Position numbers and translations under genes: made by a program. This document shows, piece by piece, positions 6,110 to 12,372 of a DNA stretch of 13,852 bases. Positions within the stretch are counted from its first letter, which is position 1, and the number at the start of each line of letters is the position of its first letter. The DNA is from DASQPR01 sp035263025 (GTDB taxonomy: Bacteria > Actinomycetota > Actinomycetes > Mycobacteriales > Micromonosporaceae): NCBI GenBank assembly GCA_035263025.1, contig DATFRR010000259.1, positions 1 to 13,852 of the forward strand, given 5' to 3'. A model generated the notes under the pieces. That model saw nothing but the letters and a program-made list of their open reading frames with translations. It was not told the DNA's origin and did not search any database.

Positions 6110-7192
6110 TCACGCGCGCGGTTCGCCGGACCGGTGCGCTCCCACGCGTACCCGTACCGGATTCTCGTCGTGCGCGCGCGGCGAATCGGCGGACGGTGCA
6201 TTGGTGTGGGTACGAATCGCGACCGACGGCGGACTCACAGCCACCGTTGGGGACGCGCGCCGCCGCCGGCTCAGCATGCGGTCGCGAAGTGTCCGGCGAA
6301 GCTCCGGCGGAATCAGCCAGATCTGGAGAAACGTCAGGTAGTCGATGGCACTTGGCGACCCGTGTCGCCGTGCATCGCGCAGCAGCGTACGAAAGACTCT
6401 CGGGCTACGCGTGGTCGCCGCCATCGAGCTGATCACGCTCATGGTCAGCGCGGCGTACGCCCGGGGCGTCATGAGCGGTCGGCTTCGCCTGGCCCACTCC
6501 AACGACTGCTGCCACGGCGACTCAAAGCTCACCCGCGGCCGGTCCTCGTCGGTGTGCCAGATCACCAGTGGCGTGTCCGCGTAGATCAGGTCGACGCCGT
6601 CGTGGCTCAGCGCCCGCAGCGTCCAGTCGAGCTCTTGAAGGCGTCGCATGCCCAAGGTGAACGGCACGCGACGCAACAACTCGGTCGGCGCCATGATCGT
6701 CGACGTCTGGATGAACCCGTCCCCATGAAACAGCCCTCGGCGAACGGTCAGGTATTCGCTGAGCGGTTCGCCCGGCGCTGGCAGCCGCCGAGGCATGACG
6801 AACTCGGCGCGCGGGGTCCGACACAGGAGTTGACACGCGACGACCGGCAGATCGGCCGACGATCGATTGGCGAGATCCAGTTGCATCGCGATCTTGTTCG
6901 GCATCCATTCGTCATCATCGTCGAGGAACGCGGTATGGCGGGCGCGTGCGGCGCGTACGCCGGCGTTGCGGGCATTCGGCGCGCCGCCCTGCCTGGGCAG
7001 CGTCAGGACCCGAAGGCGTGCGTCGGTGATCGTGCCAAGCGCACTGCGGGTCGCGTCGTCCGGGCCGTCGATGACGACGATGACCTCGATGTTGTGCACG
7101 GTCTGCGCCAGCGCGCTGCGGACCGCTCGCCGGACCAGCGCCGGCCTCGCGAACGTCGGGATCACGACGCTGACGTCGGGCGTCGAAGGCAT
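6110..7192 (-). CDS. GT2 family glycosyltransferase
   Basis: The 360-residue product has a GT-A domain: VSVVIPTF at residues 7-14, VIVVIDGPDD at about 37-46, GGAPNARNAGV at about 69-79 and an acidic metal-binding run FLDDDDEW at about 89-96. The LQELDWTLRAL segment, about 200 residues in, would carry the catalytic base. The last roughly 60 residues are basic and proline-rich with no recognisable domain, perhaps for membrane or partner contact. I prefer the ATG at 7192 because it puts the first strand a few residues from the N-terminus; an AGGTGGC lies directly upstream, though closer than usual. A TTG at 7234 would add 14 residues with no other support. It is the first gene of the minus-strand operon, diverging from the plus-strand glycosyltransferase operon across 248 bp. 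Substrate unknown. Confidence 0.82.
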   Translation of the reverse strand: MPSTPDVSVVIPTFARPALVRRAVRSALAQTVHNIEVIVVIDGPDDATRSALGTITDARLRVLTLPRQGGAPNARNAGVRAARARHTAFLDDDDEWMPNKIAMQLDLANRSSADLPVVACQLLCRTPRAEFVMPRRLPAPGEPLSEYLTVRRGLFHGDGFIQTSTIMAPTELLRRVPFTLGMRRLQELDWTLRALSHDGVDLIYADTPLVIWHTDEDRPRVSFESPWQQSLEWARRSRPLMTPRAYAALTMSVISSMAATTRSPRVFRTLLRDARRHGSPSAIDYLTFLQIWLIPPELRRTLRDRMLSRRRRASPTVAVSPPSVAIRTHTNAPSADSPRAHDENPVRVRVGAHRSGEPRA

Positions 7193-7354
7193 GCCACCTG
7201 CCAACACGGCTCGATTCGGGCAATGTCTGTGCAATTACCGCGAGGACGCTATGAGCGCTAAGCGGCCGGCGGGTGAATGGCGGGCGGCGAACGTACGTAC
7301 ATCGGCAAAGCAACACGCGGCTGCGGCGTCACGTGAGTAGAGACGGGAGGCTCC

Positions 7355-7372
7355 TCGGGCTCATCGGGCTCA
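7355..7372 (+). repeat. Perfect 9-bp tandem repeat upstream of the GT operon
   Basis: TCGGGCTCA occurs twice back to back (7355-7363, 7364-7372), ending 17 bases before the TACACT box. That places it on the -35 region of the suggested promoter, so it may be an activator or repressor site. Two 9-bp copies could also be a chance slippage product. Confidence 0.35.
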
Positions 7373-7389
7373 GATCGCCGGGTGTGCCG

Positions 7390-7395
7390 TACACT
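7390..7395 (+). promoter_or_regulatory. Candidate -10 box TACACT for the plus-strand GT operon
   Basis: TACACT fits the actinobacterial -10 consensus TANNNT and lies 45 bases before the proposed GTG start, leaving a short leader with an AGGGA (7428-7432) eight bases before the GTG. No good -35 box is present; the tandem repeat occupies that position. Confidence 0.35.
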
Positions 7396-7440
7396 CGCCC
7401 ACGTTCCGGTCGGGATAAGCGAAAGTCAGGGACATTGACG

Positions 7441-8895
7441 GTGGGAGCCGACGACACTCGAGCCGACCTCGGCCACGGAGTCGGCGTCGACCGGACACCC
7501 GACGGCACCGGCCCGGGCGTCCGGGCACCGGAAGGCCTGCATCGCGGTCGCCTTGTGATGCTCGTGGACAACCGGGTTGAGGGCGATTCGCGGGTACAGA
7601 AGGCGGCTCGGTCCGCGTCCGACGCCGGGTGGGACGTCACGCTGTTGGGTTGTGCCGCAACGGGTCCGGAGCGGACGTGGACCCTCGGCTCGGCCACCGT
7701 CCGAGTGCTCCCGCTGAGTCGGATTCAGGCTCCGGCTGGCCACGATCGACAGGTTTCGCTCACGCCGATCGGCGCGCTTAGGCGGCGGTTGCTCGCACGC
7801 GGCGGTTGGGCGCTGCGCGCGGCCCGACTTGCGCGGCGCCCGGTCGAGTACGCGCAAGTCTGGTTCTGGCAAGCGGTCATGCGCGACAAGGCCTGGCGGC
7901 GGTTGGAATCCGGCCTGTGGAACTACGAGCGCATCCTCGGACCGCTGATCGACGAACTGGCACCCGATGTCATCCACGCACACGACTTCCGCATGCTCGG
8001 CGTCGGCGCACGCGCCAAGCTGCGCGCCGGCGAGGCCGGACGGTCGGTGGCGTTGGTGTGGGACGCGCACGAGTTCCTGCCGGGCGTCAAGCCTTGGCGT
8101 GACAACGCTCGGTGGCTGCCGGCACATCGCGGCTACGAGCGGGAGTACGCGCCGTACGCCGACGCGGTCGTGACCGTCTCGGACGCGCTCGCCGGTCTGC
8201 TGCAAAGCGAGCATCATCTGGCCGAGCGGCCGACCGTGGTGCTGAACGCTCCCGAGGCCGCGGACGCCAGACTCGACGGCGCCGACGCGCCGGCCGATCT
8301 TCGTGCGCTCTGCGGCATCGACGAGGCGACCCCGCTCGTCGTGTACGCCGGCTCGTCATCCGTACAGCGGGGACTGCGTACGGTCGTCGAGGCTCTGCCC
8401 CGGCTCGACGGCGTACATTTCGCGGCCGTCGTCGGCGACCCGTCGGCGCCAAACGTTGCCCGGCTCGGCACGCTGGCCGCCCGGCTCGGCGTGGCCGATC
8501 GCTGGCACGCGCTGCCCTACGTGCCACATCGACAAGTGGTCGCGTTCCTCGCCGTAGCGGACATCGGCGTGATCCCGATTCACCATTGGCCGAACCACGA
8601 GATCGCGTTGATTACCAAGTTCTTCGAGTATTCACTCGCGCGGCTGCCCATTGTCGTGAGTGATGTGCGGACCATGGCCGAGACCGTGCGAGCCACCGGA
8701 CAGGGCGAGGTGTTCGCGGCACGGGACGTCGGCGACTTCGTACGGGCGGTTCGCGCGGTGCTAGCCGATCCGCAGCGCTACCGCGACGCGTACGACAAGC
8801 CGGACACGCCGTTGTCGACGTGGACGTGGGAAGCGCAGGCGATCAAACTCGACGCGATCTACCGCGATCTGATGGCAACGGCCGACCGAACATGA
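7441..8895 (+). CDS. GT4 family glycosyltransferase
   Basis: This 484-residue GT-B glycosyltransferase has a polar, low-complexity N-terminal stretch of about 35 residues before the first strand, RLVMLVDNRVEGDSRVQKAA. The acceptor domain includes APDVIHAHDF and VWDAHEFLPG; the donor domain has LVVYAGSSSVQRGL, VIPIHHWPNHEIALITKFFE and ARLPIVVSD. The single Glu of KFFEY is typical of the GT4 branch that lacks a complete EX7E motif. I chose the GTG at 7441 because AGGGA lies eight bases upstream; a TTG at 7435 is also possible, and an ATG at 7273 would add 56 basic residues and extend past the suggested promoter. It overlaps the next gene by ATGA (8892-8895), so the two are translationally coupled. 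It probably acts in a surface glycan pathway; sugar and acceptor are unknown. Confidence 0.82.
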   Translation: MGADDTRADLGHGVGVDRTPDGTGPGVRAPEGLHRGRLVMLVDNRVEGDSRVQKAARSASDAGWDVTLLGCAATGPERTWTLGSATVRVLPLSRIQAPAGHDRQVSLTPIGALRRRLLARGGWALRAARLARRPVEYAQVWFWQAVMRDKAWRRLESGLWNYERILGPLIDELAPDVIHAHDFRMLGVGARAKLRAGEAGRSVALVWDAHEFLPGVKPWRDNARWLPAHRGYEREYAPYADAVVTVSDALAGLLQSEHHLAERPTVVLNAPEAADARLDGADAPADLRALCGIDEATPLVVYAGSSSVQRGLRTVVEALPRLDGVHFAAVVGDPSAPNVARLGTLAARLGVADRWHALPYVPHRQVVAFLAVADIGVIPIHHWPNHEIALITKFFEYSLARLPIVVSDVRTMAETVRATGQGEVFAARDVGDFVRAVRAVLADPQRYRDAYDKPDTPLSTWTWEAQAIKLDAIYRDLMATADRT

Positions 8896-10532
8896 GCGCG
8901 GCAAAGGGCCCGCCGGCGCGCCCCGCAACGGGTCCGCCCGACGTCACCGTCGTGGTGCCGGTCTACAACACGATGCCGTACCTGACGCGGTGCATGACAT
9001 CGCTCGTACGGCAAACAATCGGACTCGACCGCATGGAGATCATCGCGGTCGACGACGGCTCGACCGACCGCAGTGGCCGCGCGCTCGATCGTTATGCGCG
9101 CCGCTATCCGGGCGTGGTTACGGCGATCCATCAGCCCAACTCGGGTGGGCCGGCTGGCCCTTGCAACCGGGCATTGGACATCGCCACCGGACGGTACGTG
9201 TTCTTCGTGGGCGCCGACGACTACCTCGGTCGCGAGGCGCTGCAACGGCTGGTGACCGCCGCCGACACGTACGAATCCGACGTCGTACTCGGCAAGGTCG
9301 TCGGCGTTCACAGCCGCTTCATCTATCAAGACATCTTTGCGCGCAACGAGATCGACGTCGGCCTATTCGACTCGGCGTTGGCGCGATCGCTGGCGAACAC
9401 GAAGCTGTTCCGGCGCGATCTGCTCGAGCGACACGGCATCCGATACCTCGAGGAGTTGCGGCTGGGCAGCGATCAGCCGTTCACGCTCGAGGCGTGCTAC
9501 CGGGCTCGACGCGTTTCGGTGCTCGCCGATTACGACTTCTACTTTGCGGTGCGAAGATTCGGCGCCGGCAACATCAGTTACGTCAGCCGGCACGCGGCAC
9601 GCCTGCAGGCGCTGGAAACCATGATGGCGTTCACGGCCGACCTGATCCCGGCCGGAAAGCAGCGCGACGCGGTGCTCGCCCGCCGCTTCGACCACGAGGT
9701 CACCCGGCTCGTCGAGGATGACGTGCTGCTTCTCGACCGCGATGCGCAGCAACGTGTGCACGACGGCATCGGTCGGCTGGCGCGCGAATACCTGACCGAT
9801 GACATCACCGCCGAACTCGGCCCCGAGGCCCGCATCCGCATCACGCTCGCGCGCGATGCAAGCCTCGACGACTTGCTCTCGGTGATCGGGCAGGACGCCC
9901 GAGTCGGGGTACCCAACACGCTGATGGAGAACAGCCGCCGGTTCGCGCGCTATCCGGGCTTCCGCGACCCGGCTGGAGCGGTGCCGGACTCTTGCTTCGA
10001 CGTCACGACCAGCCCGGAGTGGGCGGCGAAGCTAGACGTCACGGAAGTGACCTGGGAGCGCGGTCATCGCGACCGACTGCTGCGCATCACCGCGCACACG
10101 CCGGTGCCAGATCTGACCACGCTCGGCGTGGACGCGCTCGTGGCCAGCGCAGAGGAGATTCCCGGCGAGCTTCGTACGGCAGGCGCGGGACCGACCGGCA
10201 CCACCGTGCACATCAGGTTCCGTGCGTCGGAGCTACTCGCCGCGAGCCCGGTGACCGGCCAGCGCCGGATCGTTTCGGCACAGGTGGGCACGTTCGACGC
10301 CGCTCGCGCACTCGGAGTCGCACGAGCCAACGGTGCGGCCGGCGCCGCCGCCCTTCGGGCTCCGCTGTTGCGTCGAAGGCCGACGATCGTCCGATGGCGC
10401 GGCGCGCGTCCCTACGTCATCACGCCGAGCCGGGATGCGTCCGGCCGATTCATGATCTCGATCGTGCCGCTCACGCCGCCGCGTGTGGTCGCCCAAATCC
10501 GTCGGCGGCTCCGCCGCGATCGCCAGAAGTAG
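8892..10532 (+). CDS. TarS-like GT2 glycosyltransferase with C-terminal extension
   Basis: The 546-residue protein has a GT-A domain of about 330 residues followed by a region of about 210 residues that looks beta-rich. It resembles TarS, the enzyme that decorates poly(ribitol-phosphate) wall teichoic acid with GlcNAc and has a C-terminal multimerisation region. Matching segments are VTVVVPVYNTMPYL (about 18-31), VDDGSTDRSG, NSGGPAGPCNRAL (about 83-95), VFFVGADDYL (about 103-112), and GSDQPFTLEA (about 192-201), whose Asp would be the catalytic base; DYDFYFAVRR follows. The metal motif is GADD rather than the DSDD of TarS, so its first acidic residue is Gly; I believe this is usual in actinobacterial relatives but cannot check. 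The ATG at 8892 overlaps the preceding stop. A teichoic-acid or similar phosphate-polymer acceptor is inferred. Confidence 0.8.
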   Translation: MSAAKGPPARPATGPPDVTVVVPVYNTMPYLTRCMTSLVRQTIGLDRMEIIAVDDGSTDRSGRALDRYARRYPGVVTAIHQPNSGGPAGPCNRALDIATGRYVFFVGADDYLGREALQRLVTAADTYESDVVLGKVVGVHSRFIYQDIFARNEIDVGLFDSALARSLANTKLFRRDLLERHGIRYLEELRLGSDQPFTLEACYRARRVSVLADYDFYFAVRRFGAGNISYVSRHAARLQALETMMAFTADLIPAGKQRDAVLARRFDHEVTRLVEDDVLLLDRDAQQRVHDGIGRLAREYLTDDITAELGPEARIRITLARDASLDDLLSVIGQDARVGVPNTLMENSRRFARYPGFRDPAGAVPDSCFDVTTSPEWAAKLDVTEVTWERGHRDRLLRITAHTPVPDLTTLGVDALVASAEEIPGELRTAGAGPTGTTVHIRFRASELLAASPVTGQRRIVSAQVGTFDAARALGVARANGAAGAAALRAPLLRRRPTIVRWRGARPYVITPSRDASGRFMISIVPLTPPRVVAQIRRRLRRDRQK

Positions 10533-10547
10533 CGCGTGCCACCGGCG

Positions 10548-10553
10548 TAGCGT
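10548..10553 (+). promoter_or_regulatory. -10 box TAGCGT of a probably leaderless transcript
   Basis: TAGCGT ends seven bases before the ATG at 10561, with no Shine-Dalgarno upstream. Together with 4497 and 13218 this makes three TAG-type boxes six or seven bases from an ATG in the window. No clear -35 box. Confidence 0.45.
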
Positions 10554-10560
10554 CGAAGCC

Positions 10561-10797
10561 ATGGACGAGCACAGCATGGCCAGCTGGTGGCAGCGCGGCC
10601 TGTCCGGCGAGGATCGCGACGAGTGGTGCACCGCGCTCGACACGGGCGAGATCGACGAGGATCTGCTGATCACGCTCACCAACAACCAACGTCAGTGGCT
10701 ATCTGAGACGACCACCGACCGGGGTGAGCACGATGTGTCCATGAAGCCGGATCTGCAGGCCTTCATCGCGGAGGAATGCTCGAAGCGGCTTCGGTAG
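10561..10797 (+). CDS. Small acidic hypothetical protein
   Basis: I do not recognise this 78-residue protein. It is acidic and mostly helical, begins MDEHSMASWWQRGLSGEDRDEW, and has no signal peptide, membrane helix or cysteine pair; the two cysteines are far apart. The segment DEDLLITLTNNQRQWLSE could be an amphipathic helix. The ATG at 10561 is 28 bases after the TarS-like stop and has a leaderless-type -10 box; the frame is open further upstream, but that part runs through the glycosyltransferase gene in another frame. The coding reading is supported by codon usage like its neighbours and by the terminator-like hairpin after it. The stop codon lies inside the first copy of a 15-bp tandem repeat. 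Confidence 0.6.
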   Translation: MDEHSMASWWQRGLSGEDRDEWCTALDTGEIDEDLLITLTNNQRQWLSETTTDRGEHDVSMKPDLQAFIAEECSKRLR

Positions 10798-10811
10798 CAC
10801 CGGCTTCGGTA
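10786..10811 (+). repeat. 15-bp tandem repeat over the stop codon of the small protein
   Basis: CGGCTTCGGTA occurs at 10786-10796 and 10801-10811, a period of 15 bases. The first copy contains the last codons and two bases of the TAG stop (10795-10797). It is the first of three such repeats at gene ends in this region. Confidence 0.5.
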
Positions 10812-10824
10812 ACCAAGCATCGCC

Positions 10825-10856
10825 CGTCCGCGCCGACCTTTGGGTCCGCGCGGACG
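10825..10856 (+). terminator. Strong hairpin, terminator-like, before the sigma operon
   Basis: CGTCCGCGC (10825-10833) pairs with GCGCGGACG (10848-10856); after one mismatch, GACC (10835-10838) pairs with GGTC (10843-10846) around a 4-base loop TTTG. The hairpin lies 28 bases past the small gene's stop and 38 bases before the ECF-type promoter, so it probably isolates the sigma operon. It has no T-run. Confidence 0.55.
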
Positions 10857-10893
10857 ATGACGCCCGCTGTCATCCTGATGATCGCGTGAGTGC

Positions 10894-10920
10894 GGGAACC
10901 AAGTTCGTCCCAGCGGTGTA
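10894..10920 (+). promoter_or_regulatory. ECF-type promoter of the sigma operon
   Basis: GGGAACC (10894-10900), 13 bases, CGGTGTA (10914-10920). GGAAC is the usual -35 core for many ECF sigma factors. The identical pair of boxes with identical spacing recurs at 12314-12340 in front of the secreted-protein gene. The leader to the sigma gene would be about 70-85 bases. Autoregulation is inferred from the shared motif. Confidence 0.6.
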
Positions 10921-10985
10921 GACGTGGCGAGGGGCGGACCGGTCAGCGACTTGGCCGGTACCGTCGGTCCACGAACATCCGGGAC

Positions 10986-10990
10986 GGAGG
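10986..10990 (+). promoter_or_regulatory. GGAGG ribosome binding site that questions the sigma start
   Basis: A consensus GGAGG lies six bases before an in-frame ACG (10997) and 21 bases before the first ordinary start codon, GTG 11012. No in-frame ATG, GTG or TTG lies between the TAG at 10919-10921 and 11012. See the sigma factor entry. Confidence 0.45.
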
Positions 10991-11011
10991 ATCAGCACGG
11001 ACGACGCGGAC

Positions 11012-11557
11012 GTGATCGCCCGAGTCATCGCTGGTGAGCGGGATCTATTCGGGATCCTGGTCACCCGATACGGCACGCTCGCGCAACGCACCGCTGTGCT
11101 GTGCGGCGCCGCGAGCGACGCCGACGATGTCGTACAGGAGGCGTTTGTCTCCGCGTACCAGGCGCTGCCGCGGTTCAACGTACGCGAGGCGTTCCGGCCA
11201 TGGCTGCTTCGCATCGTCGTCAACCAGACGCACAACACGACTCGCGCTCGCAACCGCGCGCGGAAGCTCGCCGATCGGGTGGCGAGTTGGCACCACGACG
11301 TCGTTGCGGACGAACCGGTGGCCACCGCGCTGAGTCTCGAGCGGCGGGACGAGCTGTTGCGGGCGCTTGGTGAGCTTCGGGAGTCCGACCGCGAGATCCT
11401 CGCATTCCGCTACCTACTAGACCTATCCGAGGCGGAGACGTCGATCGCGCTGAAGCTGCCGAAGGGAACCGTGAAGTCTCGGACCGCACGCGCGCTCCGA
11501 CGGCTTCGGGACATCCTTGCGGTGCAGCGCATCGAGGTGGGAGTCGGCGATGACTGA
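11012..11557 (+). CDS. ECF-family RNA polymerase sigma factor
   Basis: From the GTG at 11012 the protein has 181 residues. Sigma region 2 spans about residues 1-70 (IAGERDLFGILVTRY, then DADDVVQEAFVSAYQALPRF, the polymerase- and -10-binding part) and region 4 about 108-165 (LRALGELRESDREILAFRY, then the helix-turn-helix around LSEAETSIALKLPKGTVKSR, for -35 binding). The start is uncertain: the GTG leaves region 2 with almost no leader, whereas a GGAGG six bases before an in-frame ACG at 10997 would give an N-terminus of MDDADVIARVIAGER, nearer the family norm, but needs a rare start codon. The gene overlaps the next by 8 bp (11550-11557), coupling it to its probable anti-sigma partner. The boxes at 10894-10920 suggest it transcribes its own operon. 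Confidence 0.9.
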   Translation: MIARVIAGERDLFGILVTRYGTLAQRTAVLCGAASDADDVVQEAFVSAYQALPRFNVREAFRPWLLRIVVNQTHNTTRARNRARKLADRVASWHHDVVADEPVATALSLERRDELLRALGELRESDREILAFRYLLDLSEAETSIALKLPKGTVKSRTARALRRLRDILAVQRIEVGVGDD

Positions 11558-12254
11558 CGTTCGCGACGAACTTCGCGAGCTCGGACGCGGCATCGCGGTC
11601 AAGGCTCGGGACGACCTGGCAGACGTCGTGCTGGCGCGCATCCGCACGGCTCCTCGCCGTACCCACAAATGGCGCCGCTGGCTGGCCGCGTTGGGTGCGT
11701 TGCTCGCGGCGGTCGGCGTGTCCGCGGCGGTGTCCGCGCCGGTCCGGGCGACCATCGCTCAGGTCTTCAGGTTCGGCGGCACGGAGGTGCACAGCGGAGT
11801 GGGCCCAACGCCGGTAGCGAGCCCGAGTCTTCCGGGCGCGAGTCGCACGGACCTTGCCGCCGCCGGCCGCGACGTCGGTTTCGTAGTCCGCACACCGGTC
11901 GCGCTGGGGCCACCCGAATCGGTCACAGTCGTCGGTCACCGTGTCGTCGAACTGCGATTCTCACGTCCATCCGGGCCGGTGCAACTCGACGAGTTTGTGT
12001 CGGACAGCGACATCATGTTCGACAAATACACGATGTCCGGCCTCGCGCAGCGCGTCGATCTGAACGGAGGCGATGCATTCTGGTTCGAGTTGCCCACCAC
12101 GCTCGTCTACGTGCTGCCGGGTGGGGTCGCGGCGCCCGAGTCGGCACGCCTGACCAACGGCACGTTGCTCTGGATGGTCGATGGTGTGACGTACCGGCTG
12201 GACGGCGTACGGCCACTCGCCGCGGCGCTCGCGGTCGCGAGCAGCATGCAATGA
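11550..12254 (+). CDS. Membrane protein with DUF4367-like outer domain, probable anti-sigma/sensor
   Basis: The 234-residue product has a cytoplasmic N-terminus of about 43 residues (basic before the membrane, RRTHKWRRW), one membrane helix at about 44-66 (LAALGALLAAVGVSAAVSAP) and an outer domain of about 165 residues. The outer domain ends TLLWMVDGVTYRLDGVRPLAAALAVASSM, in which a strand-turn-strand and final helix resemble the end of DUF4367 domains. Such proteins are often encoded beside ECF sigma factors and are thought to sense the envelope and restrain the sigma factor. There is no zinc anti-sigma HxxxCxxC motif, so the way it would hold the sigma factor is unclear. The ATG at 11550 overlaps the sigma stop by 8 bp. 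The stop codon lies in the first unit of a 29-bp tandem repeat. Confidence 0.7.
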   Translation: MTDVRDELRELGRGIAVKARDDLADVVLARIRTAPRRTHKWRRWLAALGALLAAVGVSAAVSAPVRATIAQVFRFGGTEVHSGVGPTPVASPSLPGASRTDLAAAGRDVGFVVRTPVALGPPESVTVVGHRVVELRFSRPSGPVQLDEFVSDSDIMFDKYTMSGLAQRVDLNGGDAFWFELPTTLVYVLPGGVAAPESARLTNGTLLWMVDGVTYRLDGVRPLAAALAVASSMQ

Positions 12255-12313
12255 CGCTCGCGACGGCGAGCGGCATTCGTTGATGCTCGCGGTCGCGAGC
12301 GGCACTCTTCGCC
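12227..12313 (+). repeat. 29-bp tandem repeat, three copies, palindromic, over a stop codon
   Basis: Units begin at 12227, 12256 and 12285. Each starts with a 16-base palindrome: GCTCGCGGTCGCGAGC in units 1 and 3 (identical) and GCTCGCGACGGCGAGC in unit 2. The remaining 13 bases are diverged; pairwise identity over 29 bases is about 21-22. Unit 1 holds the last codons and the stop of the DUF4367-like gene (TGA 12252-12254), and unit 2 has a TGA at the same offset. Units 2 and 3 can form two hairpins and could end the sigma operon transcript or bind a protein just upstream of the next promoter. Confidence 0.65.
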
Positions 12314-12340
12314 GGGAACCCGCTCGACGCGGGCGGTGTA
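12314..12340 (+). promoter_or_regulatory. ECF-type promoter of the secreted-protein gene
   Basis: GGGAACC (12314-12320), 13 bases, CGGTGTA (12334-12340): the same two boxes and spacing as at 10894-10920. The start codon at 12373 is 32 bases on, giving a leader of about 25 bases that contains the GAGGGGG ribosome site at 12359-12365. The spacers differ, so the boxes rather than a larger duplicated segment are what is shared. Confidence 0.6.
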
Positions 12341-12372
12341 TTCACCGCGAACGCGTATGAGGGGGTGCTCAC

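Noticed and set aside
6065..7261. A 398-codon plus-strand reading frame opposite the GT2 gene
   Set aside because: It is rich in Arg, Pro and His with no domain pattern and lies entirely opposite a clear glycosyltransferase. High GC lengthens antisense open frames.
7273..7440. N-terminal extension of the GT4 gene from the ATG at 7273
   Set aside because: The 56 extra residues are basic and without pattern, and the extension would pass over the proposed promoter. GTG 7441 has a ribosome site at a good distance.
11455..11481. A third GGGAACC box inside the sigma gene
   Set aside because: It lies in the codons for the LPKGTVKSR helix, and the expected CGGTGTA is absent 13 bases further on (CCGCACG instead).
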